The notes: generated by a model not told the origin, from the letters alone. 9,374 nt of DNA from an uncultured Flavobacteriales bacterium (GCA_938003665.1 CALKYI010000110.1:1-9374); one strand, 5' to 3'; shown: positions 1 to 6,772, numbered from the stretch's first letter. Made by a program: numbers and translations.

Positions 1-360
1 CGGGCGTCCTTGCAACGAACGTTCGGCTACCATTTCGAGCGGTATATCGGCCATCCCTGCAATGGGGGTGAAGAGGCGGGCAGCCAAGCCGGATTCGCCG
101 GGCGTCAACTGCGTCGTACGCGGTTGAAGGTTGCCACCGACACCGGTGATGCGGACGCTTTGTTCGTCCAGCTCAATCTCCGCCCCTAGTTGCGCAGCCA
201 GCAGCAAAGCCGCGGTGCAATCATCGGATTGGGAGATGTTGTGCAGCGTACTCGTCCCTTCTGCCAGCAAGGCCCCGGCCACTAGCCGTTGCATCACGGA
301 TTTGGAAGGCGGGGCCTGTACTTCACCACGCAAGGTGGAAGGGGAGACGCGGATGATCAT
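1..360 (-). CDS. aroA: 3-phosphoshikimate 1-carboxyvinyltransferase (EPSP synthase), N-terminal 120 codons, cut by window edge
   Basis: EPSP synthase transfers the enolpyruvyl group of PEP to shikimate 3-phosphate, the sixth step of chorismate synthesis, in the cytoplasm. Translating the minus strand from the ATG at 360-358 gives 120 codons with no stop up to base 1. Visible family motifs are PPSKS at residues 17-21 (Lys20 and Ser21 match E. coli Lys22 and Ser23), Arg25 (E. coli Arg27), GESGLAAR at 88-95 (equivalent of the GNAGTAMR substrate loop) and an ERSLQGRP segment at 113-120, like the SLRxRP stretch of the family. About 28% of the usual ~430 residues is present. The start is fixed by a 4-nt ATGA overlap with the menG stop, implying translational coupling. 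The ESGLAAR loop differs from the enteric NAGTAMR form. Family assignment is firm; the missing C-terminal two thirds cannot be judged. Confidence 0.9.
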   Translation of the reverse strand, partial: MIIRVSPSTLRGEVQAPPSKSVMQRLVAGALLAEGTSTLHNISQSDDCTAALLLAAQLGAEIELDEQSVRITGVGGNLQPRTTQLTPGESGLAARLFTPIAGMADIPLEMVAERSLQGRP

Positions 361-1115
361 TTGAGGCCTGTGTAGATGCTCGCGATGCCGCCGGTCAGGC
401 GTTGCATTTTGCATTGGCGGTAGCCACACTTCTGCATGATTTGCAGGAATTCATTCCCTTCGGGGAAGGCTTCCACACTTTCGGGCAAATAGCTGTAAGC
501 GGCCGCATCCTTCGACACCAACTTGCCGACTCCTGGCATAAGGGTGTGGAAGTAGAAGTGGAAAATCTGCTTGAGTGGAAACAGGGTGGGCTTTGAAAAC
601 TCCAGTACAACGCCCATACCACCGGGCTTCAAAGTGCGGTGCATCTCGGTCAAGCCCGCTTCTAGCTTTTCAAAGTTGCGCACGCCAAAAGCCACGGTGT
701 ATCCGTCGAAGCTCCCGTCTTCAAACGGCAATTCCGCGCTGTCGCCTTCAATCAATTGCACCCGATCCGTCCAGCCTTTGCGCTCCACTTTTTTGCGGCC
801 AATGGCCAGCATACCGGGGCTGATATCGACCCCCGTGACCCGCAGGTTTGGAATGCCGGAACGCATGGCTTCAAGGGCAAAATCGGCGGTTCCTGTGGCC
901 ATATCCATCAAATGCACTTCGTTCGTCGATGGCTGAGGGTTCAAGTGTGCCTTCAGCATGCGCATGGCTTTTTTGCGCCAAAGCACGTCAATGCCAAGAG
1001 AAAAGAAATGATTGAGAAAATCATAGCTGTGCGCGATGTTGTCGAACATGCGCGCCACTTGCGCTTTCTTGGATTCCTCTTCAGGCTGGGTGTACGGGGT
1101 GATTTTTGTTCCCAT
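357..1115 (-). CDS. ubiE: Demethylmenaquinone methyltransferase (MenG/UbiE family)
   Basis: This is a SAM-dependent C-methyltransferase for the last step of menaquinone synthesis (demethylmenaquinone to menaquinone), acting at the membrane surface. The 252-residue length is normal for UbiE/MenG. Visible features are the N-terminal FDNIAHSYDFLNHFFSLGID region (24-43) with Trp46 following, the SAM-binding motif I DMATGTADFA (71-80), acidic Asp97 in TGVDIS, AFGVRNF (142-148), LKPGG and LEFSKP (162-176), and the C-terminal LTGGIASIYTG (240-250). All are UbiE/COQ5 signatures. Menaquinone rather than ubiquinone is inferred from the apparent Bacteroidota origin. The start lies 3 nt after the expected full-length trkH stop, and the TGA stop overlaps the aroA ATG by 4 nt, so it sits inside a coupled operon. 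Because trkH is interrupted upstream, about 195 nt ahead of this start may go untranslated. Confidence 0.95.
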   Translation of the reverse strand: MGTKITPYTQPEEESKKAQVARMFDNIAHSYDFLNHFFSLGIDVLWRKKAMRMLKAHLNPQPSTNEVHLMDMATGTADFALEAMRSGIPNLRVTGVDISPGMLAIGRKKVERKGWTDRVQLIEGDSAELPFEDGSFDGYTVAFGVRNFEKLEAGLTEMHRTLKPGGMGVVLEFSKPTLFPLKQIFHFYFHTLMPGVGKLVSKDAAAYSYLPESVEAFPEGNEFLQIMQKCGYRQCKMQRLTGGIASIYTGLK

Positions 1116-1118
1116 GTG

Positions 1119-1310
1119 TTATCCGACCATGGTGTGGCCTTCTGGGTATTTGATGTGCGTTTGAACCGATCGCCCGCCAAGCGCATACGCCACGGTGAGG
1201 GTACCCACACGCCCCACAAACATGCTCAGCATGATGATGACCTTGCCCATGGGGCTCAGCATGGCGGTAATACCCGTGCTCAATCCCACGGTTCAAAAGG
1301 CGCGCACTTC
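1119..1310 (-). pseudogene. trkH: 3' remnant of trkH beyond two in-frame stop codons
   Basis: Reading on in the trkH frame past the TAA at 1313-1311 gives codons 546-608: E-V-R-A-F, a TGA at 1295-1293 (codon 551), then TVGLSTGITAM and a last membrane segment with MLSMFVGRVGTLTVAYAL. It ends at TAA 1121-1119, 3 nt before the menG ATG. This is the normal TrkH C-terminus: the fourth pore loop (consensus roughly E-x-V-S-A-F-G-T-V-G-L-S) and the final helix. Both stops need only G-to-T at codon position one (GAA to TAA, GGA to TGA), and Ser548 of the consensus is Arg. Nothing else in the remnant is damaged. A fragment could restart at ATG 1262-1260 (47 codons), but I see no signal for it. Confidence 0.8.
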
Positions 1311-2945
1311 TTAAAAAATGAGGTCGAGGAAGGTGCGGTGATTAAATGCCAAACTGTGCGATTCCGTTATCGATAACAGGAAGATGGCGACGGTGTTTCC
1401 GACCAAAAAGAAGAGGAGCACGCTATAGGCTCTGGAGCGCAAAACTTCGGGCACAGTTCGCTTGAACAGCTGAACATGGTCGAGGTTGCGCACGGTTCTC
1501 CAAACATCCGCCATCACAATGGACAGCGTGGAAGTTTTGATGCCACCCCCCGTAGAACTCGAGGAGGAACCAATGAACATTAAGATGATGAGCAGGAACA
1601 ACATCGGCACCCCAACTGCCCCGATGTCCACGGTATTGAATCCACTGGTGCGTGTTGCGCTTTGAAAGACGGAGGTGGTGAGTTGACCAAACGGGCTCAT
1701 GCCGGCGAGGGTACCGTCGGCTTCGAGCAGCCAGAAAGCAGCCGTTCCAAAGACCACCAATCCCAAGGAGAAGTAGAGGGCAATTTTGGTGGCAAAACCA
1801 ATGTGCTTCCACGGCTGGCTCATTCGCTCACGGAGGCGAACCGGATCGAACAGATCAAAGATGGCTACCATGCCCAAGGCTCCGAAAAAGACCAGTACCG
1901 TCACCGTCCAGTGCAAGCCGTAGTGGCTATCTATGGCGGCATTCGCCAATCCGTCCGTGAAAAGGGAGATGCCCGCATTGTTGAAGGCGGAAACGGAATG
2001 GAACACGGAATAAAACCATTGACGACCCGAGGCCATACCGTTCAAGGCGTCACCCCACGTCATGTGCATGATGAGCGCCCCTCCGGCCTCAATCGCCAAG
2101 CACCACATCAGCACCTTGCCGAGCAACCCGGAGCTGGCGTTGAAGGTATCGCGGTTGACGAAGTCTTCGATGACATCGTGCTGCCGCACGCCCAGCCCAA
2201 ACTTCGAGGCGAGTACGAGGAACGAGCCAAAGGCAATGAGGTTCAAGCCGCCCAACTGGATCAAGGCCAGGATGACGACCTGGCCCTTGAAGGAGAAAAA
2301 GGTCACCGTATCCACAACCATCAAACCGGTCACGCAAGTGGCGCTGGTCGATGTGAACAGGGCATCGAGGAATCCCATGCTCCCCGGTTGGACCGTCATT
2401 TCTGGAAGCATCAACAACACCGTTCCGATGGTGATCAACCCCAAGAAGCTCATGATGAAGATGACCGCAGGGTTCAGTCGGATTCGCGGCAATACCCGTC
2501 CACCACGCAGCAATTCCGCCAGGACAATGGTGAAGAAGTAGCCTTGTATGAAAATTGTGTAAAAATCTGATATTGAGTCAAATCCAAATGATTGGATAAA
2601 CCTACTTATAAGCAGTTCTCCCGTAAAGAGGTCACTGGCACCCTCAATGACCAAAACGACCATCACCGCTGCTTCGAACCACGTGCGCCGCAAAAAATCA
2701 CGCGGCTGGAAATCATACAGGAGGCGGGTGATGTACTGAAGGACGTAAAAGCCAAAACTGAATTTGACATAGCCCAAGAGTTGGGCAGCCGTTTCGGATT
2801 CGTTCGGGAAGCCGTAGTACAAGGCGAGCACAAACAGGGCAGAAGCCGAGACGAGCAGGTTGAGGACTTTCAATCCACCCAAGACGCGGTCCTTGGATTG
2901 GTACAGCCCAACGTTGATCCGCTCTCGAAATTCTTGGAAGTTCAT
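1311..2945 (-). CDS. trkH: TrkH-family potassium uptake membrane protein, prematurely stopped at codon 545
   Basis: TrkH/KtrB-family proteins are the inner-membrane pore of K+ uptake and pair with a cytosolic TrkA/KtrA NAD-binding subunit, not encoded here. The 544 readable residues hold an N-terminal module of about 155 residues with roughly four hydrophobic segments (23-45, 54-76, 90-107, 128-147). The pore repeats follow: filter 1 SATCVTGL (201-208), filter 2 SAFNNAGISL (319-328), filter 3 RTSGFNTVDI (432-441) and the GGGIKTST stretch (466-473). Filter 4 is broken by the stop. The start at 2945 is chosen because its ATG overlaps the upstream kinase TGA as ATGA and begins MNFQEFRERI. A farther upstream in-frame start would add 46 non-TrkH residues lying inside the kinase gene. 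GGLN (232-235) and FGALG (354-358) replace the usual glycine-rich GGLG. The intact gene would be 608 residues (2945-1119). The truncated protein lacks one quarter of the K+ filter and is probably inactive. Confidence 0.85.
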   Translation of the reverse strand: MNFQEFRERINVGLYQSKDRVLGGLKVLNLLVSASALFVLALYYGFPNESETAAQLLGYVKFSFGFYVLQYITRLLYDFQPRDFLRRTWFEAAVMVVLVIEGASDLFTGELLISRFIQSFGFDSISDFYTIFIQGYFFTIVLAELLRGGRVLPRIRLNPAVIFIMSFLGLITIGTVLLMLPEMTVQPGSMGFLDALFTSTSATCVTGLMVVDTVTFFSFKGQVVILALIQLGGLNLIAFGSFLVLASKFGLGVRQHDVIEDFVNRDTFNASSGLLGKVLMWCLAIEAGGALIMHMTWGDALNGMASGRQWFYSVFHSVSAFNNAGISLFTDGLANAAIDSHYGLHWTVTVLVFFGALGMVAIFDLFDPVRLRERMSQPWKHIGFATKIALYFSLGLVVFGTAAFWLLEADGTLAGMSPFGQLTTSVFQSATRTSGFNTVDIGAVGVPMLFLLIILMFIGSSSSSTGGGIKTSTLSIVMADVWRTVRNLDHVQLFKRTVPEVLRSRAYSVLLFFLVGNTVAIFLLSITESHSLAFNHRTFLDLIF

Positions 2946-3964
2946 TTCGAATTCATCAATGCCGCCATGGCGTCTGCGTGGGTTTCCCATTCCGCTTGGA
3001 GGCGTTCGCGATCCACGGTGACGACACCCACCTTTTCGCAGACCAATCCACCAGCGAGGTTGGCGACTGCTGCAATCTGCCAAACGGGAACATCCAAGAC
3101 AAGCAGCACGGAGGCCACAGCGATGACCGCATCGCCTGCACCGCTGACGTCCGTGATTTCCCGTTCAAAAGCGGGAATGCGCTGGAAATCTTGTGAATGG
3201 TCCGGGGCGTAAAAGCAAACGCCGCGTTCGCTGAGCGTCACCATTGAGATGGCCGCCTTCAAACGCTCGTGCATGCGCTGCACGGCTTGGGCCAAACTCG
3301 AATCGGATTCTTTGTGGATGGCCATGCTGAGCCCTTCACGCATTTCCTTCAAATTGGGCTTGAACAAGTCCACATGCCGGTAGCGGTCGAAATTTCGAAA
3401 TTTGGGGTCGACGGTGGTTTTGATGCCCTTCTCATGGCACAGCGCCGATACCGTTTCGATGACCGTTGGGGTCAGCGTGCCTTTGTCGTAGTCTTCGAAA
3501 ATGACAACGTCGATGCGTTCATTGTCGATGACGTCCTGGCACCGGGCAATCAGTTCAGCCGTCCACGGCTCTTCCAACTCGCTCGCTTGCTCTTCATCCA
3601 CCCGCAAGAGCTGCTGTCCATTGCTGATGACGCGCGTTTTGACGGTGGTGGGACGGCCCGGCACTTCGACCAAAGCGGCCGTTCCGATGCCTTGGGTTTG
3701 AAACAATCGTTGGATTTCCTGCCCAGAGGCATCGTTACCAACCGTCGCAGCCACCTGCACTTGCGCACCGAGCGCAACTACTTTTTTGGCCACGTTAGCG
3801 GCTCCGCCCAACCGCTTGTCCCGTTGATGAACGTCGACAATGGGCACAGGGGCCTCGGGAGAAATCCGGTTGACCTGGCCGACGAGGTAGGCGTCGAGCA
3901 TCACGTCGCCGATGACGAGCACCGATACCTGGTGGGTATTTTGAAGAGCGTGGAGCGCTTCCAT
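2942..3964 (-). CDS. hldE: D-glycero-beta-D-manno-heptose-7-phosphate kinase (RfaE domain I, PfkB/ribokinase fold)
   Basis: This kinase phosphorylates heptose 7-phosphate at C1 with ATP on the way to ADP-heptose for the LPS inner core, in the cytoplasm. The 340 residues cover only the kinase half of the two-domain E. coli HldE (~477 residues); no adenylyltransferase domain follows. Motifs seen: GDVMLDAYLVGQV then NRISPEAPVP (19-41, typical of RfaE domain I), GGAANVA (53-59), FEDYDKG (156-162), TVDPK and LFKPN (184-204), and the PfkB catalytic signature DVSGAGDA (272-279) with Asp278 as likely base. The gene lies 23 nt after the aminotransferase stop and its TGA overlaps the trkH ATG by 4 nt. 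The family call rests on the SPEAPVP segment, which separates RfaE kinases from other sugar kinases. A related PfkB sugar kinase of other specificity is possible but less likely. The symbol refers to the kinase domain only. Confidence 0.82.
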   Translation of the reverse strand: MEALHALQNTHQVSVLVIGDVMLDAYLVGQVNRISPEAPVPIVDVHQRDKRLGGAANVAKKVVALGAQVQVAATVGNDASGQEIQRLFQTQGIGTAALVEVPGRPTTVKTRVISNGQQLLRVDEEQASELEEPWTAELIARCQDVIDNERIDVVIFEDYDKGTLTPTVIETVSALCHEKGIKTTVDPKFRNFDRYRHVDLFKPNLKEMREGLSMAIHKESDSSLAQAVQRMHERLKAAISMVTLSERGVCFYAPDHSQDFQRIPAFEREITDVSGAGDAVIAVASVLLVLDVPVWQIAAVANLAGGLVCEKVGVVTVDRERLQAEWETHADAMAALMNSK

Positions 3965-3987
3965 CTTACGAAGGTAGCGAACGGGCT

Positions 3988-5184
3988 TTATTGAAGTGCT
4001 GCAACGGCCTTCGAAATCCGTGCAAGGGCTTCCTTCAATTGCGCCTCAGAGGCCGCGTAGGAGAGGCGAATACATTCAGGCGTTCCAAAGGCACCCCCGC
4101 CCACCGTCGCCACGTGGGCTTCTTCAAGGAGGTACATCGCAAAGTCCTCTGCAGTCGCGATGGTGCGATCGCCATTCGACTTGCCGAACAAAGCGCTGAC
4201 ATCGGGGAACAAGTAAAACGCCCCCATGGGTCGGTTCACCTTCAGTCCAGGAATGGAACTCAATCCGTCGATCATCAAATCACGACGAGACAGGAAGGCC
4301 GACTTCATTTCGTCGGCAATCGAAGGGTCCTCCGACACGGCTGCACCTGCTGCTACTTGGGCAATGCTGCAAGGTGCGGAGGTGACTTGACCCTGAATTT
4401 TGGAGCACGCCTTGGCGATCCACTCGGGTGCGCCGATGTAGCCGAGGCGCCAGCCTGTCATGGCAAATCCTTTGGAAACGCCGTTCACCGTTATGACCCG
4501 GTCCTTGAGTTCATCGATGGTGCCCATCGAACAGTGGCCGTCCGTGAAGTTGATCAGCTCGTAAATCTCATCGCTGATGATGTAGACGTGGGGGTGGCGC
4601 TTCAGCACCTCCGCCAACGCTTCAATTTCCGTTCGTGTGTAGACCGAGCCGGAAGGATTGCAGGGCGATGAATAAATCAGCAACCGGGTTTTGTCGTTGA
4701 TGGCCGCTTCCAATTCATCCGGCTGAATTTTGAAGTCGTTCTCGATGGATGTCGGCAACACTTTGGAGGTACCACCAGCAAAAGCCACCATGTCCGCGTA
4801 GCTCACCCAGTATGGGGCAGGCAAAATGACTTCTTCGCCGGGATCCACAAGCGTCAGTACCACGTTGGTGATGCTCTGCTTGGCGCCGTTGGAGACGACG
4901 ATTTGCGAAGGGGTAAAGTCGAGCCCGTTGTCCCGCTTGAACTTTGCACAAATGGCTTCACGCACGTCCTGCAACCCCGGTACCGGCGTGTAGTGCGTGA
5001 TGTTGTTCTCGATGGCTTGAATCCCTGCTCGTTTGAGCACCTCTGGGGTGTCAAAATCCGGTTCTCCGAGGGAAAGGGAGATGACGTCGACACCGGATTG
5101 CTTCAATTCGGTGGCCTTTCGGGCCATGGCAATGGTCGCTGATTCCGAGAGGCGGTTGAGCAGTTGAGAAGGTCGCTGTTCCAT
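3988..5184 (-). CDS. aspC: Pyridoxal-phosphate aspartate aminotransferase (class I/II, Igamma-like)
   Basis: This enzyme reversibly transfers the amino group between aspartate and 2-oxoglutarate, or a close substrate such as prephenate in some relatives; it is cytosolic. The 398 residues match the family length. Visible are GEPDFDTP (40-47), the YTPVPG segment (65-70), NPSG with Asn176, SDEIYE with Asp205 and Tyr208, the PLP-lysine motif VSKGFAMTGWRLGY (Lys238, Arg246), and CIRLSY with Arg373, the likely carboxylate-binding arginine. The start at 5184 gives the usual short N-terminus (MEQRPSQLLNRLSESATIAM). It is the first gene of the five-gene minus-strand operon, with a terminator and candidate promoter just upstream. 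No Shine-Dalgarno sequence is evident, as is common in Bacteroidota. Being in one unit with aroA may hint at aromatic amino-acid synthesis, but the sequence does not settle the substrate. Confidence 0.9.
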   Translation of the reverse strand: MEQRPSQLLNRLSESATIAMARKATELKQSGVDVISLSLGEPDFDTPEVLKRAGIQAIENNITHYTPVPGLQDVREAICAKFKRDNGLDFTPSQIVVSNGAKQSITNVVLTLVDPGEEVILPAPYWVSYADMVAFAGGTSKVLPTSIENDFKIQPDELEAAINDKTRLLIYSSPCNPSGSVYTRTEIEALAEVLKRHPHVYIISDEIYELINFTDGHCSMGTIDELKDRVITVNGVSKGFAMTGWRLGYIGAPEWIAKACSKIQGQVTSAPCSIAQVAAGAAVSEDPSIADEMKSAFLSRRDLMIDGLSSIPGLKVNRPMGAFYLFPDVSALFGKSNGDRTIATAEDFAMYLLEEAHVATVGGGAFGTPECIRLSYAASEAQLKEALARISKAVAALQ

Positions 5185-5214
5185 GAGAATTGTTGGGGTC
5201 TAAAAGGGAAAGCA

Positions 5215-5222
5215 CAAAAATA
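5215..5222 (-). promoter_or_regulatory. Candidate Bacteroidota -7 box (TATTTTTG) for the aspC operon
   Basis: On the minus strand this octamer fits the Bacteroidota -7 consensus TAnnTTTG exactly, about 30 nt ahead of the aspC ATG. I find no good -33 TTG element at the usual 19-21 bp spacing. It shares its T-run with the symporter terminator, so part of the match could be coincidence. It is one of few places a promoter for the operon could sit in a 77-bp gap. Confidence 0.3.
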
Positions 5223-5244
5223 CAGCCCGTGTTCACAGGGCTGT
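5216..5244 (-). terminator. Rho-independent terminator after the sodium:solute symporter gene
   Basis: A perfect 7-bp inverted repeat (ACAGCCC at 5222-5228 and GGGCTGT at 5238-5244, 9-nt loop) lies 18 nt beyond the symporter stop. On the minus strand it is followed after one A by five T residues (5220-5216). The orientation and T-run fit intrinsic termination of symporter transcripts before the aspC operon. The stem is short and the T-run only five long, so leakage is possible. Confidence 0.65.
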
Positions 5245-5261
5245 TGTCCCAATCGCACAAA

Positions 5262-6740
5262 TCACCGCTTTTTCGTCAACAGCAAAAGCCCCAAAAATGT
5301 GAGTAACCCATTGACCGGCAACAGGGCAAAACCGAAGCTAAATCCATAACTCGATTTCAGGACAGCTTCGAGCACATAACATAGAACCGGACTCGCCACG
5401 GCCACCCAAGGAATCCAGCGGTCAACCGGTTGGTTCTTGGTGACCAAACCAAAGGCAAACAACCCCAGAATGGGACCATACGTGTAGTTCGCCGCTGTGA
5501 AAATCGCCGAGACCACACTCGAATCCTGCACGGCGCTGAACGCCAAAATCACGGCAAACAGGACCAAGGCGACGGCGAGGTGGACCTTCTTGCGCACCGC
5601 AGTGGCCTGCTCCGTCGGTTGCTTTTCTGTTCCGAGCAGGTCCACGCAAATGGAGGTGGTCAGTGCGGTCATGGCACTGTCGGCGCTACTGAATGCCGAG
5701 GCCAGCAGGCCAATGAGGAATACCAATCCCAAGCCCCATCCCAAGCTGCCGCCCAGCGCAACCGTGGGGTACAGGCTGTCCGCTCGCTCTATGGCAATAG
5801 CTTGGCTATCGGCCCAAGTATACAGCAGCACCCCCAACCCCAAGAACAAGACATTTACCGCGACTAGAACGAGGGAGAAACTGCCCATATTCCAACGGGC
5901 TTCTTGAAGGTTTTTGCAGGCGAGGTTTTTCTGCATCATGTCCTGGTCCATGCCCGTCATGGCCGTCGCCACGAACGCACCGGCAGTGAAGTGCTTGACG
6001 AAATGATTGGGGGCCTTCCAGTCGTCCCATACCCACCACTGGCCCATGGAGCTCGATTGGATGTGGTCTACTGTTTCCCCCCAAGACCAATCCATAGCGG
6101 TAGTAATCGCATAGGCCGAGTAGGCCACGGCCACGAGCATGGCAGCCGTTTGGAGGGTGTCGGTCCAGACGATGGTGCCAAGTCCCCCCTGTCGGGTGTA
6201 GGCCCAAATCACGCCCAAAATGACCAACACTGCCACGGCGTACCCCCAATCCAACGCCGCTCCGGACGATGCGCTCCATCCGAGCGGTTCGAGGATGAAC
6301 AGCTTCAGCACCAGCGCCACGAGAAAAAGCCGAAAGGCGGCCCCGATGGTCCGCGATAAAATGAAAAACGCCGCGCCCGTGCGGTAGGCTTTCGGGCCGA
6401 AGCGGCTTTCGAAGTAGCCGTAAATGCTGGTCAGCCCCATCCGGTAATACAGCGGCATCAGCACGGCCATGATGAAACCGTACCCAACCAAGTAGCCCAG
6501 CACCATTTGCATGTAGGTAAACCCTTGCGAGGCCACCCAGCCGGGGACACTGATGAACGTGACCCCGCTGAGCGAAGCCCCCAACATGCCAAAAGCGACC
6601 GCGTACCAGGGGGCCTTTTTGCCGGCGACAAAGAAATGCGCCTCTCCGTCTTGAGCTCCCTGTCGCGCTGTCAGCCGAGCGACTAGGAGCAGCACCGCAA
6701 CATATCCACAGAAAATCAGGAGAACCGTCGTTGGAGTCAT
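5262..6740 (-). CDS. Sodium:solute symporter (SSS family), substrate unknown
   Basis: This is an inner-membrane Na+-coupled transporter of the SSS family. From the ATG at 6740 it has 492 residues and about 13 hydrophobic segments, starting directly with a membrane helix (MTPTTVLLIFCGYVAVLLLV). Family marks are the FFVAGKK segment (36-42), GASLSGVTFISVPG (54-67), RQGGLGTIVWTDTLQ (183-197, the SSS G-G-L-x-x-x-x-x-T-D-x-x-Q signature), QDMMQKNLACKNLQEAR (266-282) and ASAFSSADSAMTAL (347-360, whose serines match the Na2 sodium site of the vSGLT/LeuT fold). It ends in a basic LLTKKR tail. An in-frame upstream start at 6962 would add 74 polar, non-family residues antisense to recR, so 6740 is preferred. 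The gene is single, transcribed divergently from recR, with its own terminator. Substrate (sugar, amino acid, pantothenate or other) cannot be told from this sequence. Confidence 0.9.
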   Translation of the reverse strand: MTPTTVLLIFCGYVAVLLLVARLTARQGAQDGEAHFFVAGKKAPWYAVAFGMLGASLSGVTFISVPGWVASQGFTYMQMVLGYLVGYGFIMAVLMPLYYRMGLTSIYGYFESRFGPKAYRTGAAFFILSRTIGAAFRLFLVALVLKLFILEPLGWSASSGAALDWGYAVAVLVILGVIWAYTRQGGLGTIVWTDTLQTAAMLVAVAYSAYAITTAMDWSWGETVDHIQSSSMGQWWVWDDWKAPNHFVKHFTAGAFVATAMTGMDQDMMQKNLACKNLQEARWNMGSFSLVLVAVNVLFLGLGVLLYTWADSQAIAIERADSLYPTVALGGSLGWGLGLVFLIGLLASAFSSADSAMTALTTSICVDLLGTEKQPTEQATAVRKKVHLAVALVLFAVILAFSAVQDSSVVSAIFTAANYTYGPILGLFAFGLVTKNQPVDRWIPWVAVASPVLCYVLEAVLKSSYGFSFGFALLPVNGLLTFLGLLLLTKKR

Positions 6741-6744
6741 GCCC

Positions 6745-6752
6745 CAAAGATG
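6745..6752 (-). promoter_or_regulatory. Possible -7-like box (CATCTTTG) ahead of the symporter gene
   Basis: In the 36-bp divergent gap, the minus strand reads CATCTTTG, one mismatch from the Bacteroidota TAnnTTTG box, ending 4 nt before the symporter ATG. If used, the transcript would be leaderless or nearly so. There is no clear -33 element, so this is weak evidence. Confidence 0.2.
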
Positions 6753-6764
6753 AGCAACCGCCTG

Positions 6765-6772
6765 TAAATTTG
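6765..6772 (+). promoter_or_regulatory. Candidate Bacteroidota -7 box (TAAATTTG) for recR
   Basis: TAAATTTG matches TAnnTTTG exactly and ends 4 nt before the recR ATG at 6777. A start site at the usual distance would fall at or beside the A of the ATG, giving a leaderless mRNA. No clear TTG -33 element at 19-21 bp spacing is seen. Alternatively recR is transcribed from a promoter farther upstream, inside the symporter gene. Confidence 0.4.

Noticed and set aside
1293..1313. Stop-codon reassignment or recoding as the reason for the trkH stops
   Set aside because: TAA and TGA both serve as normal stops in the window (TAA for aspC and recR; TGA for menG, hldE, the symporter and the GT2 gene), and no recoding signal is seen near the stops.
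1293..1313. A frameshift as the reason for the trkH interruption
   Set aside because: Both alternative frames give unrelated peptides here, while the original frame resumes TrkH sequence on both sides of the stops, so substitutions explain it without indels.
756..1376. 206-codon plus-strand frame across menG and the trkH 3' end
   Set aside because: Histidine-rich nonsense-like product, antisense to well-conserved MenG motifs.
1662..2570. 302-codon open frame on the plus strand, antisense to trkH
   Set aside because: Its translation is rich in polar and charged residues with no fold or motif I recognise, while the opposite strand encodes clear TrkH helices and filters; it is a complement-strand shadow.
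2946..3083. 46-codon upstream extension of trkH
   Set aside because: It lies wholly inside the kinase gene and has no TrkH character; the ATGA overlap at 2945-2942 marks the real start.
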